NCBI RefSeq assembly: GCF_037203705.1
Contig: NZ_JBBCAT010000005.1
Coordinates: forward strand, 1 to 64,000
Source of the DNA: Prosthecomicrobium sp. N25
Lineage (GTDB): Bacteria > Pseudomonadota > Alphaproteobacteria > Rhizobiales > Ancalomicrobiaceae
DNA: 64,000 nt
Reading direction: 5' to 3'
The notes under the pieces: generated by a model
Databases searched by the model: none
Told to the model about the DNA's origin: nothing
What the model saw: the letters and a program-made list of their open reading frames with translations, nothing else
Made by a program: the position numbers and the translations under genes
Shown here: piece after piece, positions 10,382 to 18,737 of the stretch
How the letters are laid out: each line of letters begins with the position of its first letter
Position numbering within the stretch: the first letter of the stretch is position 1

Positions 10382-10417
10382 GAGCGATATCCGATCCGAA
10401 CGGAACTGATATCGCTC
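10382..10417. repeat. 10-bp inverted repeat GAGCGATATC
   Basis: GAGCGATATC at 10382-10391 and its exact complement at 10408-10417, separated by 16 nt. Lies between the hairpin at 10327 and the pcaD stop; a second terminator element for the minus-strand liv-pcaD operon or a small palindromic repeat. Confidence 0.5.
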
Positions 10418-10438
10418 CTAGCGGATCGGCGACGGGGT

Positions 10439-11236
10439 TCAGCTGCTCCCGCCGGTCCGGGCGAACGACTCTCGCAACTCCGCGCAGACACGCGGCGCCT
10501 GTTCGACGGCGAGCAGATGGGCGGCCGGGGACAGCATCACCAGCCTGGACCGCGCGATCGCCTCGTGCAGCGCCCTGGCCATCGAAGGCGGCGTGGCGGG
10601 ATCCTCCGTGCCGCCGATGATGGTAACGGGCGGCGTGATTTCACCGAGCAAAGGGCGCAGGTCCATGCGGCCGATCGCTTCGCAGGCCGCGGCATAGCCG
10701 TTCCTGTCGATGCTCCGGAAGACGTCGGCAACGGCCGCGACGGCGGCAGGCGCCCGCGTCCGGAAGCCCTCGGTGAACCAGCGCTCGAGCGTGGCGCCGA
10801 GGATCTCCTGCGTCCCTTCCCGGCGCACGAGTGCGGCCCGTTGGTACCAGTTCTCGCGCGTCGGGAAGTAGGCGGTGGTCGCCATCAGCGTGAGGCTGAT
10901 CGTGCGGGACGGGTAGCGCAGCGCGAACGCCTGACCGACCATGCCGCCGAGCGACAACCCAACGACATGGGCACGCTCGATGTCCAGATGGTCGAGGATG
11001 GCCGCGGCATCGTCCGCGAGGTCTTCGATCTCGTAGGCCGCGGCCGGAACGTCGGAAGCCCCGTGGCCCCGCGTGTCGTAGCGGATGCAGCGGAACTCCG
11101 CCGCAAGCTGGTCGACCACCGAATCCCACATGCGGTGGGTGGTGCCCAGCGAGTTGGAGAACAGGACCGGAGGCGCACCCGCCGGACCCTGGCTCATATG
11201 GAAGAGGCGCACCGCGCCGTTGGAAACGAACGGCAT
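10439..11236 (-). CDS. pcaD: 3-oxoadipate enol-lactonase
   Basis: Alpha/beta hydrolase of 265 aa. The nucleophile is Ser95 in GLSLGG; the acid lies in GGTEDPATPP and the catalytic His in SPAAHLLAVEQAP. The RYDTRGHGASD and SLTLMATTAYFP segments are typical of PcaD, which opens 3-oxoadipate enol-lactone to 3-oxoadipate, the step after CatC. It is the last gene of the liv operon, starting 1 nt beyond the livF stop, so the transporter and this step are transcribed together. Other ben/cat steps are in a separate operon. Confidence 0.88.
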   Translation of the reverse strand: MPFVSNGAVRLFHMSQGPAGAPPVLFSNSLGTTHRMWDSVVDQLAAEFRCIRYDTRGHGASDVPAAAYEIEDLADDAAAILDHLDIERAHVVGLSLGGMVGQAFALRYPSRTISLTLMATTAYFPTRENWYQRAALVRREGTQEILGATLERWFTEGFRTRAPAAVAAVADVFRSIDRNGYAAACEAIGRMDLRPLLGEITPPVTIIGGTEDPATPPSMARALHEAIARSRLVMLSPAAHLLAVEQAPRVCAELRESFARTGGSS

Positions 11237-11237
11237 G

Positions 11238-11948
11238 TCAAACGCCCAGGTGCTTTTCGAGGATGGCGGGCTCCGCGGCGAGCTGGGCCGGCGTCCCGTC
11301 GAAGGCGATTTCGCCCTTGGTCATCACCACCATCCGGTCGGCGACCTTCGAGAGCGAGCGGTGATCCTTGTCGACCACGATCGTCGCGATGCCCTCCTCC
11401 CCGATGATCCGGAGCGTCCGCCAGATGTCCTGCGCGATGAGCGGGGCCAAGCCCTCGGTTGCCTCGTCGAGGAGGATCAGGTCGGGGTTCGTCATCAGGG
11501 CCCGTCCGATGGAGAGCATCTGCTGCTCGCCGCCCGACAGCTGCTGGCCGCCATTCATCCGCCGCTGATAGAGGCGGGGGAACACCTCGAACACGCGTTC
11601 GAGCGTCCAACGTCGCGTTCCGGTGACGCCGGGGCGGGCCGCCATGGTCAGGTTCTCGACGACCGAGAGAGAGCCGAAGACGCCCCGCCCCTCGGGGACA
11701 TAGGCGAGGCCCTTGCGGGCGATGTCCTCCGGCTTTGCGCCGAGCGTGCTGCCGCCCGCAAAGGTGATCTCGCCCCGCTTGTCGGCCAGCAGCCCTGTGA
11801 GTGACTTCAGCAAGGTGGTCTTGCCCATCCCATTGCGCCCGATCAGCGCGATCTGTTCGCCCCGGCGGACGGTCAGGCTCACGCCGTGCAGCACCTGGCT
11901 GACGCCGTAGAAGCTTCTGAGATCGTGAATGGCGAGAAGCGTGCTCAT
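11238..11948 (-). CDS. livF: Branched-chain/aromatic ABC transporter ATPase LivF
   Basis: 236 aa ABC ATPase. Walker A GRNGMGKTT, signature LSGGEQQMLSIGRAL, Walker B LILLDEATEGLAP, and the LivF-specific YGVSQVLHGVSL start. The ATG at 11948 overlaps the livG stop by four bases (ATGA). Works with LivG on the cytoplasmic face of LivH/LivM. One unusual point is VVDKDHRSL where the family normally has VEQD before the switch His. The cluster suggests an aromatic or benzoate-like substrate rather than leucine. Confidence 0.9.
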   Translation of the reverse strand: MSTLLAIHDLRSFYGVSQVLHGVSLTVRRGEQIALIGRNGMGKTTLLKSLTGLLADKRGEITFAGGSTLGAKPEDIARKGLAYVPEGRGVFGSLSVVENLTMAARPGVTGTRRWTLERVFEVFPRLYQRRMNGGQQLSGGEQQMLSIGRALMTNPDLILLDEATEGLAPLIAQDIWRTLRIIGEEGIATIVVDKDHRSLSKVADRMVVMTKGEIAFDGTPAQLAAEPAILEKHLGV

Positions 11949-12706
11949 GCGGCGATCTCCTGGTCCTGTCCGAGATAGGCGGCTCTCACGGCGGGATCCT
12001 TGCGGACATCGGACGGCGAACCCGATGCGATGACCTGCCCGTCCGCCATGACGGTCAACCGGTCGGCAAGCGAGAAGACAGCGTCCATGTCGTGTTCGAC
12101 GAGGAGCACCGCGCGGCCGTCCTTGAGGCGGCGGATGATCTCGATGATCCGAAGAGCCTCGGCGTGGCCCATGCCGGCCAGCGGCTCGTCCAACAGGATG
12201 ACCTTGGGCTCTGTGGCGAGGACCATGGCGATCTCGAGCTGACGCTGCTCGCCATGGCTCATGGAGCGCGCCGTCGTGTGCCGGCGGCTTTCGAGACCGA
12301 CCTCCGTGATCGCCGCCTCCGCGCGTGCATTGACATTGCCGTCCCGGGAGACGGGGCCGAACAGGCGGACGGGCTGGCCGCCGTGGGCCTGCGCCGCCAG
12401 TCTGACGTTCTCGAAGACCGTCGCCCCCGCGAAGATCGTGGTCTTCTGGTAGGAGCGGCCGACGCCGGCCATGGCGCGCCGGTCCGGTGCGAGACCCGTG
12501 ATGTCCCGATCCCGCAACAGTACGGCGCCGGCCGTCACGGCCGCGTCTCCGGACAGGAGGTTCACCAGGGTGGACTTGCCTGCACCGTTCGGGCCGATGA
12601 CCGCGTGGACCTCGTCCCGATGGACATCGATCGAGACGCACGACACCGCCGTGAGCCCGCCATAGCGCTTCTCGAGCGCGGTCGCCTTGAGGAGAATCTC
12701 AGACAT
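11945..12706 (-). CDS. livG: Branched-chain/aromatic ABC transporter ATPase LivG
   Basis: 253 aa ABC ATPase of the LivG branch: Walker A GPNGAGKST near residue 38, SMSHGEQRQLEIAMVLA signature, Walker B VILLDEPLAGMG, switch LVEHDMDAVF. Its start overlaps livM by 8 nt and its end overlaps livF by 4 nt, so the genes are translationally coupled. Partner of LivF in powering uptake through LivH/LivM. Confidence 0.92.
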   Translation of the reverse strand: MSEILLKATALEKRYGGLTAVSCVSIDVHRDEVHAVIGPNGAGKSTLVNLLSGDAAVTAGAVLLRDRDITGLAPDRRAMAGVGRSYQKTTIFAGATVFENVRLAAQAHGGQPVRLFGPVSRDGNVNARAEAAITEVGLESRRHTTARSMSHGEQRQLEIAMVLATEPKVILLDEPLAGMGHAEALRIIEIIRRLKDGRAVLLVEHDMDAVFSLADRLTVMADGQVIASGSPSDVRKDPAVRAAYLGQDQEIAA

Positions 12707-13724
12707 GGGTGATAGCCTCCTTCACCCTGGCGGGGGCCTGCGTCGGGACGTCGGAGTCGCGGCCGTCCCCGGTCCGGCGCGGTGCCAGCATCGCAGCGAG
12801 CTGCTGCAGGCCGCCCGGCAGCGCGAACACCAGGGCGATCACGATCAGCCCCTTGAGCAGCTTCCAGTGCTCGACGCTGGATTTGAGCACCTCCTCCAGC
12901 CCGAGGAGGGCTATGGCGCCGACGATCGGGCCGAGGATGGAGCTCATCCCGCCCAGCACCACCATGACGAGCACGCTGGCCGAGAGATGCCACCCGAGCA
13001 TCTGCGGGGCGACGAAGCCGAACTGCGCGGCCGAGAAGAAGCCCGCCACCGCAGCGATCATCGCCGAGATGACGAAGGCCGTGAGGCGTATGCGGAACAC
13101 GGGGAAGCCCAGGGACAAGGCGCGGCGCTCGTTCTCCCGGGCCGCCACCAGCGCATGTCCGAAGGGCGAGCGGACCAGGGCTCGCACCAGCAAGGCGGCA
13201 CCGACCAGGGCGACGAGGGCGATGTAATAGAATGCCGTCGCATCCTCGAGGTCGATGAGCGTCAGCGCACCGAGGGTGAACTCCGGCTTGAAGTAGATGT
13301 AGAGCCCGTCGGACCCGCCACCGATCTTCGTGTCGTGGAAGAGGTAGAAGAGCATCTCCCCGAAGGCGAGGGTCACCATGATGAAGTAGATGCCCCGAGT
13401 GCGAAGAGACAGGGCGCCGATGACGGCGGCCACGGAGCCGACCGCCAGCAGGGCTGCCGGCAGCGCGATCCATATCGATGCGCCCGAACCTTCCGGCGTC
13501 AGGAAGCCGAGAACGTAGCCTGCGAGCCCGAAGAAGGCCGCATGGCACAGGCTCACTAGGCCGCCGAACCCGACGACGAGGTTCAGCGACAGCGCCAGCA
13601 TCGCCATCAGCAGCGCCTTCGACGCGAACTGGACGTAGTAGCCCGGCGCGACGAAAGGCAGCGCGACCGAGAGCGCGAGAAGAACGGCGCAGAGCGCGCC
13701 TGAATTGGCGGGGGAGCGTGTCAA
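12699..13724 (-). CDS. livM: Branched-chain/aromatic ABC transporter permease LivM
   Basis: 341 aa integral membrane protein with about ten hydrophobic segments and the LivM marks ALSLNLVVGFGGLVSLCHAAFFGLGA-like region, RTRGIYFIMVTLAFGEM and VLGGMSSILGPIVGA. Residues 320-341 are a charged cytoplasmic tail. Lies 10 nt after livH. Permease of the HAAT family; Rhodopseudomonas-type relatives of such systems import aromatic acids, which matches the neighbours. Confidence 0.9.
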   Translation of the reverse strand: MTRSPANSGALCAVLLALSVALPFVAPGYYVQFASKALLMAMLALSLNLVVGFGGLVSLCHAAFFGLAGYVLGFLTPEGSGASIWIALPAALLAVGSVAAVIGALSLRTRGIYFIMVTLAFGEMLFYLFHDTKIGGGSDGLYIYFKPEFTLGALTLIDLEDATAFYYIALVALVGAALLVRALVRSPFGHALVAARENERRALSLGFPVFRIRLTAFVISAMIAAVAGFFSAAQFGFVAPQMLGWHLSASVLVMVVLGGMSSILGPIVGAIALLGLEEVLKSSVEHWKLLKGLIVIALVFALPGGLQQLAAMLAPRRTGDGRDSDVPTQAPARVKEAITHV

Positions 13725-13734
13725 TCGAGCCTCC

Positions 13735-14601
13735 TCAGGCCTTGCCGAGCAGGCCGTTGGGCCGCCACAGCAGCACGCCGGCCATCAGCACGTAGATCAG
13801 GATGGACGAGACCTGCGGGAAGAAGACCTTGCCGAAGGTGTCGGTGAGGCCGAGCAGCAGAGCGCCGATCGCAGCCCCGGGGACCGAGCCGATTCCGCCC
13901 AGGACCACAACCACGAAGGACAGGATCAGCATGCCGTCCCCCATTCCCGGGAAGACGGTCGAGATCGGCGCCACGAGGATGCCGGCCAGCGCCGCAAGAG
14001 CGATCCCTCCGGCGAAGACGTAGCGGTTGACGAGATCGAACGGCACGCCGAGCGCCCGCGTCATGTCGCGGTTCTCGGCACCGGCCCGGATCACCATGCC
14101 GAGGCGGGTCTTCTGGATCACGTAGAAGATCGCGGCGGCGAGGCCCAGACATGCGACGCAGAGGGCGAGCCTGTAGACCGGATAGGACAGGACATCCGTG
14201 AGCTGGATCGAGCCGGCGAGCCACGACGGGGGGGCGACCGCATGCACGTCCTTCCCGAATGCGATTTGCCGCAGTTCGTCGATCACGAGGATCAAGCCGA
14301 AAGACAGGAGAACCTGTGCGAGGTGGTCGCGACCGATCATCCGCTTCACGAAGATCTCCTCGAGCAGGATCCCCATGAGGAAGGAGATGGCGAGCGCCCC
14401 GATCAGCGCGAGGGTGAAGCTCCCCGTTTGGGACGCGATGGCCCAGGCGAGATAGGCGCCCAGCATGTAGAAGGCGCCGTGGGCGAGATTGATGACGCCG
14501 AGTATGCCGAAGACCAGGGTCAGGCCGCTCGCGACGAGGAACAGCACGAGGCCGTATTGCACGCCGTTCAGCAGCTGAACGGCGAAGGTGATCGCGTCCA
14601 T
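13735..14601 (-). CDS. livH: Branched-chain/aromatic ABC transporter permease LivH
   Basis: 288 aa with about eight membrane segments. GLTLVFGILGVINLAHGAFYMLGAY near the N-terminus and VVLGGIGSVPGAAIGALLLG near the C-terminus define LivH. The ATG at 14601 is preferred over 14661 because it directly precedes the first membrane helix and has AAGGA 9 nt upstream. Second gene of the operon after the binding protein. Confidence 0.91.
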   Translation of the reverse strand: MDAITFAVQLLNGVQYGLVLFLVASGLTLVFGILGVINLAHGAFYMLGAYLAWAIASQTGSFTLALIGALAISFLMGILLEEIFVKRMIGRDHLAQVLLSFGLILVIDELRQIAFGKDVHAVAPPSWLAGSIQLTDVLSYPVYRLALCVACLGLAAAIFYVIQKTRLGMVIRAGAENRDMTRALGVPFDLVNRYVFAGGIALAALAGILVAPISTVFPGMGDGMLILSFVVVVLGGIGSVPGAAIGALLLGLTDTFGKVFFPQVSSILIYVLMAGVLLWRPNGLLGKA

Positions 14602-14689
14602 GGCGGTCCATCCTTGAGGAGGAGACTGATGAGGGGCGGGCCGACCGGTTGGCGGACGCACCCGCCCGGATAGGCCCGGGCGCGCGGTC

Positions 14690-15904
14690 TCAGCTCGCGA
14701 CGCGGCAGCCTCGGGCCGGGTCGTCGACGGCCTGGCCGGCGATCGAGACCATTTCGTTGCGGCCGTTGCGGACCTCGCGCAGATAGACGTTCTGGACCGG
14801 GTTGCCCGCGCGGTTGAAGGACAGCGGTCCCCGAGGGCTCTCGATCCTGGCTGCGCGCATGGCCGCCAGAGCCTGGGACCGGGCCGACCAGTCGCCCCCG
14901 GTCGCCTTCAAACCCTCCGCGAGGAGCGCGGCAGCGTCCCAGCCCTGCACCGCGTAGATGTCGCCATCCTGGCCAGTCTTGGCCTTGAAGGCCTCGAGGA
15001 AGGCGCGATTGGCCGGATTGTCCAGGTCGTCCGCATAATGGAGCGTCGTCCGGATGCCGTTGGCATCCGCGCCCTGGGCGGGCAGCGTGCCGTCGGTCAG
15101 AAAGCCCGCTCCGTAAAGCGGAACCGTGCGGCCGAGCCCCGCTGCCGCGTAATCCTTCACGAACTTGACGGCGCCCCCGCCGGCGAAGAACGCGAAGACG
15201 GCGTCGGGCCGCAGCGTCGCGATCCGGGTGATGAGCGCCTGGAACTCCACTTCCGGGAAGGGCAGTGCGAGGTCCTCGACGATCGTCCCGCCAGCCTTGG
15301 TGAAGCCCTCCTTGAACGCGTCGATCATCTGGGTCCCGGCGGCGTAGCGCCAGGTGATCGTGACGACCCGGCGGCGCCCCTCGTCGAACATCACCTTGCC
15401 CATCGGCTGGCAGACCTGCCAGTTGGAGAAGGACGTCCGGAAGATGTGGGGCGCGCACATCGGGCCGGTGGCCTCGTTGACGCCGGCATTGGGAATGATC
15501 AGCGGCGTGTTGGAGTCCCGGGCGACCTTCACCATCGCCATGGCGACGCCCGAATGGACCGTGCCCACGACGAGGTCGACCTTCTCCCGGCCGACGAGCC
15601 TGTTCATGTTGTCGGTCGCGCTCTCGGGCTTCGACTCGTCATCGACCTGGACGAACTCGATCCGGCGACCGCCCAAGCTTCCGCCTTGCCGTTCGACGTA
15701 GAGGCGAAAGCCGTCGTCAATGAACTTGCCCAGCTTCGCGAAGGTCCCCGAGTAGGGGAGCATGAAGCCCACCTTCAGCGGCGCCGCCTGGGCGATCGCC
15801 GGGGTTGGAAACCGGATGGCCGAGACGCCCGTCCCGAGGGCTGCGGCTCCGAGAAGAAAGCTCCGGCGGCTCGTCGGAATTGGAGATGAAATCGAAGTCG
15901 GCAT
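14690..15904 (-). CDS. Periplasmic binding protein of the Liv-type aromatic transporter
   Basis: 404 aa, Peripla_BP_6 family. The ATG at 15904 follows GGGAGGAA and opens a twin-arginine signal sequence (TSRRSFLLGAAALG...AIAQA); an in-frame ATG at 16117 would prepend about 71 residues of regulatory DNA. The mature protein begins APLKVGFMLPYSGTFA and has VDLVVGTVHSG and AGVNEATGP. Relatives bind benzoate, hydroxybenzoates and other aromatic acids. First gene of the liv-pcaD operon; its promoter region holds a LysR-type palindrome and a 19-bp block shared with the catB promoter. Confidence 0.88.
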   Translation of the reverse strand: MPTSISSPIPTSRRSFLLGAAALGTGVSAIRFPTPAIAQAAPLKVGFMLPYSGTFAKLGKFIDDGFRLYVERQGGSLGGRRIEFVQVDDESKPESATDNMNRLVGREKVDLVVGTVHSGVAMAMVKVARDSNTPLIIPNAGVNEATGPMCAPHIFRTSFSNWQVCQPMGKVMFDEGRRRVVTITWRYAAGTQMIDAFKEGFTKAGGTIVEDLALPFPEVEFQALITRIATLRPDAVFAFFAGGGAVKFVKDYAAAGLGRTVPLYGAGFLTDGTLPAQGADANGIRTTLHYADDLDNPANRAFLEAFKAKTGQDGDIYAVQGWDAAALLAEGLKATGGDWSARSQALAAMRAARIESPRGPLSFNRAGNPVQNVYLREVRNGRNEMVSIAGQAVDDPARGCRVAS

Positions 15905-16026
15905 GACAGTTCCTCCCACAGGTTTCTGAGCAGTGTTCGCGACCCGGAGCAGATGGTCTGCACATGATCCGTCTCCTATCGAGCGCATCTTCCCGTCGCT
16001 GACCGTATGAACGGGACGTCCCGAGG

Positions 16027-16045
16027 GACAGGATCGATTGCGTCT
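16027..16045. repeat. 19-bp promoter block, copy 1
   Basis: gacaggatcgattgcgtct, identical to 22674-22692 and in the same orientation. In both places it lies between a LysR-type palindrome and a minus-strand operon start, where the core promoter would be. Confidence 0.75.
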
Positions 16046-16051
16046 GTTTTC

Positions 16052-16066
16052 ATATCTCCCGGGTAT
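16052..16066. promoter_or_regulatory. LysR-type operator before the liv operon
   Basis: ATAT-N7-GTAT inside the wider palindrome TTCATA-N9-TATGAA. One base off the ATAC-N7-GTAT consensus known for BenM/CatM/CatR-type regulators. Its centre lies about 155 nt upstream of the binding-protein ATG, with the shared 19-bp block between. Confidence 0.55.
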
Positions 16067-16291
16067 GAATCCGGCAGAAGAAGACGCTGCTCTCAGGTCT
16101 TCGGACGGAACGGGCATGCAGGCCCGATACGCCGGACCGGACCTCGTCCGGTGTGCGATGATTGGAAAGCCGCCCGCTCGGTCGCCGCCGACGCCGGAGC
16201 GCCGTCCGCGCGCGATGGCTCGGTCGCCGGATCCACAGGGCGGCGTGGTGCGAGTGGCCGGCGAGCGATGGCGCGTTCGGCCCGGAGGCGC

Positions 16292-17080
16292 TCAGCCCAT
16301 TCCCTGGTCGCCGCCGCCCACCGGCAGGATCGTGCCAGTGATATAGGAGGCGTCGTCGGATGCGAGGAACAGGATGGCGGCGGCCATCTCGCGCAGCAGG
16401 CCGTAGCGCTTCATGTGGCTCGACTGGATCGTCTGGTCGACGACCTCCTGCATCCAGGCCTTGTCCCGTTCGGTCGGAACGTCGGCGCCGCGAGGGACCT
16501 TGCGGGGCGGGGCGGTCGTGCCGCCCGGCGCGACGGCATTGACGCGGATGTTCCTGGTTCCAAGCTCGAAGGCGAGCGACGTCGTCAACGCATTTACGGC
16601 GCCCTTTGCCGCGGAGTAGGGCACGCGGTTGATGCCCTTCGTGGCGATGGAGGAGACATTGACGATGACCCCCCTGCCTTGGTCGAGCATGTACGGCAGG
16701 ACGGCGCGGCAGCCCCACATCGTCGGAAAGAGCGATCGCGAGATTTCGGCCTCGATCTGCCGTTCGTCGAAATGCTGGAACGGTCGCATCCAGATCGCGC
16801 CGCCGACATTCGTGATCAGCACGTCGATGGCGCCATGGGCGCGATGGGCCCGCGCCATGACGTCCTGGTTGCCGCTCCAGGTCTCCAGGTCCGCCGTCAT
16901 GGCGGTGGCCTGGCCGCCCTCCTCGACGATCTCGCGGGCGACGTCCTCGACCAGCGGCGAGCGGTCCACGAGCAGCAGGCGGGCGCCTTCCCGGGCGGCC
17001 CTCAGGGCCACGTCCTTCCCGATCCCTTGCGCCGCCCCGGTGACGACGATGCTTTTCCCGGTGAAACGCTGGGCACTCAC
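16292..17080 (-). CDS. benD: Benzoate cis-dihydrodiol dehydrogenase
   Basis: Short-chain dehydrogenase of 262 aa that oxidises and decarboxylates 1,6-dihydroxycyclohexa-2,4-diene-1-carboxylate to catechol with NAD+. Nucleotide-binding TGAAQGIG (14-21), Ser143/144 and Tyr155-x3-Lys159 form the active site; the substrate-loop segment TTAPPRKVPRG is typical of BenD/XylL. Starts with GTG at 17080 overlapping the benC stop by 4 nt (GTGA). Last gene of the cat-ben operon. Confidence 0.92.
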   Translation of the reverse strand: MSAQRFTGKSIVVTGAAQGIGKDVALRAAREGARLLLVDRSPLVEDVAREIVEEGGQATAMTADLETWSGNQDVMARAHRAHGAIDVLITNVGGAIWMRPFQHFDERQIEAEISRSLFPTMWGCRAVLPYMLDQGRGVIVNVSSIATKGINRVPYSAAKGAVNALTTSLAFELGTRNIRVNAVAPGGTTAPPRKVPRGADVPTERDKAWMQEVVDQTIQSSHMKRYGLLREMAAAILFLASDDASYITGTILPVGGGDQGMG

Positions 17081-18093
17081 TTGGCGATCTCCGAGGGCGA
17101 GAACTTCTCGAAATGGAAGCTCGCCGGCTTGACGCCCTTTTCGGCGAGGTGGGCGCGCACGGCGTCGACCATCGGAGGCGGCCCGCACAGATAGACGTCG
17201 ACATCGCCGCCGTGCAGCGCGGACTCGGGCAGGTGATGGGTGACGTAGCCCCGGCGCTCATGCGAGCTCGCCGGATCCGCGACGACCGTCGTGAACGTGA
17301 AGCCGGGGATGGTCTTGGCGAAGGCATGGAGCCGGTCCACGTCCACGAGATCGTGGTCGTTGGTGACGCCGTAGATCATGTGGACGGGCTGCGACGAGGC
17401 GGACTTCTCCAGGACCTCGAGCATGGCGAGGAAGGGGGCGAGCCCCGTCCCGCCGGCCAGGAACAGCGCCGGGCGCTTCAATTCGCGCAGGTAGAAGGAC
17501 CCGACCGGGCCCGTGATCGTCAGCGCGTCACCCGGTGCGGCCCTGTCGGCCAGGTAGGAGGACATCAGCCCGCCCGGAATGTTGCGGACGAGGAACTCGA
17601 CGGTGCCGTCCTTCGGCATGGACGAGAAGGAGTAGGATCGCGTCTGCGTCGTCCCGGGGACCGAGACGTTGACGTACTGACCGGGGAGGAACGACAGTCC
17701 GCCGGCGTCCGCGAGCCTGACCGAAAACCCGATGGTCGTGGGCGAGAGCTTGCGCACCTCGGCGATGGCCCCCGCCATCGCGCTCGGCTTCACCTTGCAG
17801 GAGGCGGACGAGGCCGGGATGCTGATCACGCAATCGGACTGCGCCTTCATCTGGCAGGTCAGGACGAATCCCCCGGCCGCCTCCTCTTCGGTCATTGCGT
17901 CGTCGATGTAGCTGCCGAGCGTGTAGTCGCCCTGCTCGCAGCGGCACTTGCAGGTGCCGCAGGCGCCGTCCCGGCAGTCCATCGGGATGTTCACGCCTTC
18001 GCGGTAGGCCGCGTCGGCGACGAGCTCGCCCGCGCGCGCCTGGATGAACCGTGTCACCCCGTCCTCGAAGTTGAAGGCGATCCTATGGGTCAT
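17077..18093 (-). CDS. benC: Benzoate 1,2-dioxygenase reductase
   Basis: 338 aa electron-transfer subunit. Residues 1-95 are a plant-type [2Fe-2S] ferredoxin with Cys40, Cys45, Cys48 and Cys80; then an FAD domain (QTRSYSFSS, the RxYS motif) and an NAD domain (FLAGGTGLAPFLAML, CGPPPMVDAV). Transfers electrons from NADH to BenAB. Starts 33 nt after benB with an AGGACGTC-type ribosome site. Domain order and length match BenC/XylZ. Confidence 0.93.
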   Translation of the reverse strand: MTHRIAFNFEDGVTRFIQARAGELVADAAYREGVNIPMDCRDGACGTCKCRCEQGDYTLGSYIDDAMTEEEAAGGFVLTCQMKAQSDCVISIPASSASCKVKPSAMAGAIAEVRKLSPTTIGFSVRLADAGGLSFLPGQYVNVSVPGTTQTRSYSFSSMPKDGTVEFLVRNIPGGLMSSYLADRAAPGDALTITGPVGSFYLRELKRPALFLAGGTGLAPFLAMLEVLEKSASSQPVHMIYGVTNDHDLVDVDRLHAFAKTIPGFTFTTVVADPASSHERRGYVTHHLPESALHGGDVDVYLCGPPPMVDAVRAHLAEKGVKPASFHFEKFSPSEIAK

Positions 18094-18126
18094 GACGTCC
18101 TCCCTCCCGAAAGCGCGTCTCTTTGT

Positions 18127-18651
18127 TCAGATGTGATAGATGTCGACGACGTGATGGATGTAGTCGTTCTTGAGGACGACCTTCTTCCGGGTGACGAGCC
18201 AGCGTTCGCCGCGCGTGTCGATCGTATAGAACGACGTGCCAAAGTAGCTGTCGGTCGTCTTGTAACGGTAGCTGAGGTTGAACCAGTTGAAGCGGACCTT
18301 CAGCTCGCCGTCTGCCGCCTCCAAGATCTCTACGTTCGAGATGTTGTGGGACGTCCGGGGCTCTGGAAGCGAGGTCGCCGACGAGCGCTCGGTGCGGATG
18401 CGGAAGACGCGGTCTTCGAGGCCCTGCTTCGAGCCATAGTAGATCAGCGAGATCTCGGTCTGCGGATCTTCCGTCAGCAGATCGTCGTCGTCCCATGCCG
18501 GCATGTGGAAGGTGACGGTCGGAGCATAGCAGGCGAGCCAGGCGTCCCAGTCCCTGTCGTCGAGCGCGCGGGCCTCGGCATAGAGGAACGCCTCGACGTC
18601 CGTCACCGTGGCGGGCTGGGTCTTCGTCAATGCTTTCAAGGCCAGGGACAT
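18127..18651 (-). CDS. benB: Benzoate 1,2-dioxygenase small (beta) subunit
   Basis: 174 aa ring-hydroxylating dioxygenase beta subunit with the SnoaL/NTF2-like fold: VEAFLYAEARALDDRDWDAWLACYA, FHMPAWDDDD, RTSHNISNVEI and RWLVTRKKVVLKNDYIH in the expected order. Structural partner of BenA in an alpha3beta3 complex. Lies 86 nt after benA and before benC. Confidence 0.93.
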   Translation of the reverse strand: MSLALKALTKTQPATVTDVEAFLYAEARALDDRDWDAWLACYAPTVTFHMPAWDDDDLLTEDPQTEISLIYYGSKQGLEDRVFRIRTERSSATSLPEPRTSHNISNVEILEAADGELKVRFNWFNLSYRYKTTDSYFGTSFYTIDTRGERWLVTRKKVVLKNDYIHHVVDIYHI

Positions 18652-18737
18652 GGCTGTCCTCCCCCTTTCCCGTTGTGTTGGTCTCGTTGACTGTCGTGGT
18701 GCGCCCGGACGCGATCGAGCCCGGGCGCGGGCCCGTC

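Larger units (their letters stand above)
15905..16291. other. Control region upstream of the liv-pcaD operon
   Basis: 387 nt between the binding-protein start and the benD stop. Contains the shared 19-bp block (16027-16045), the LysR-type palindrome (16052-16066), a 7-bp hairpin with CTC loop (16136-16152) that may end the ben operon transcript, and GC-rich sequence with no coding signal. Confidence 0.6.

Noticed and set aside
16116-16130. ATGC-N7-ATAC as a fourth LysR site
   Set aside because: The second half is not the inverted complement, so there is no dyad.
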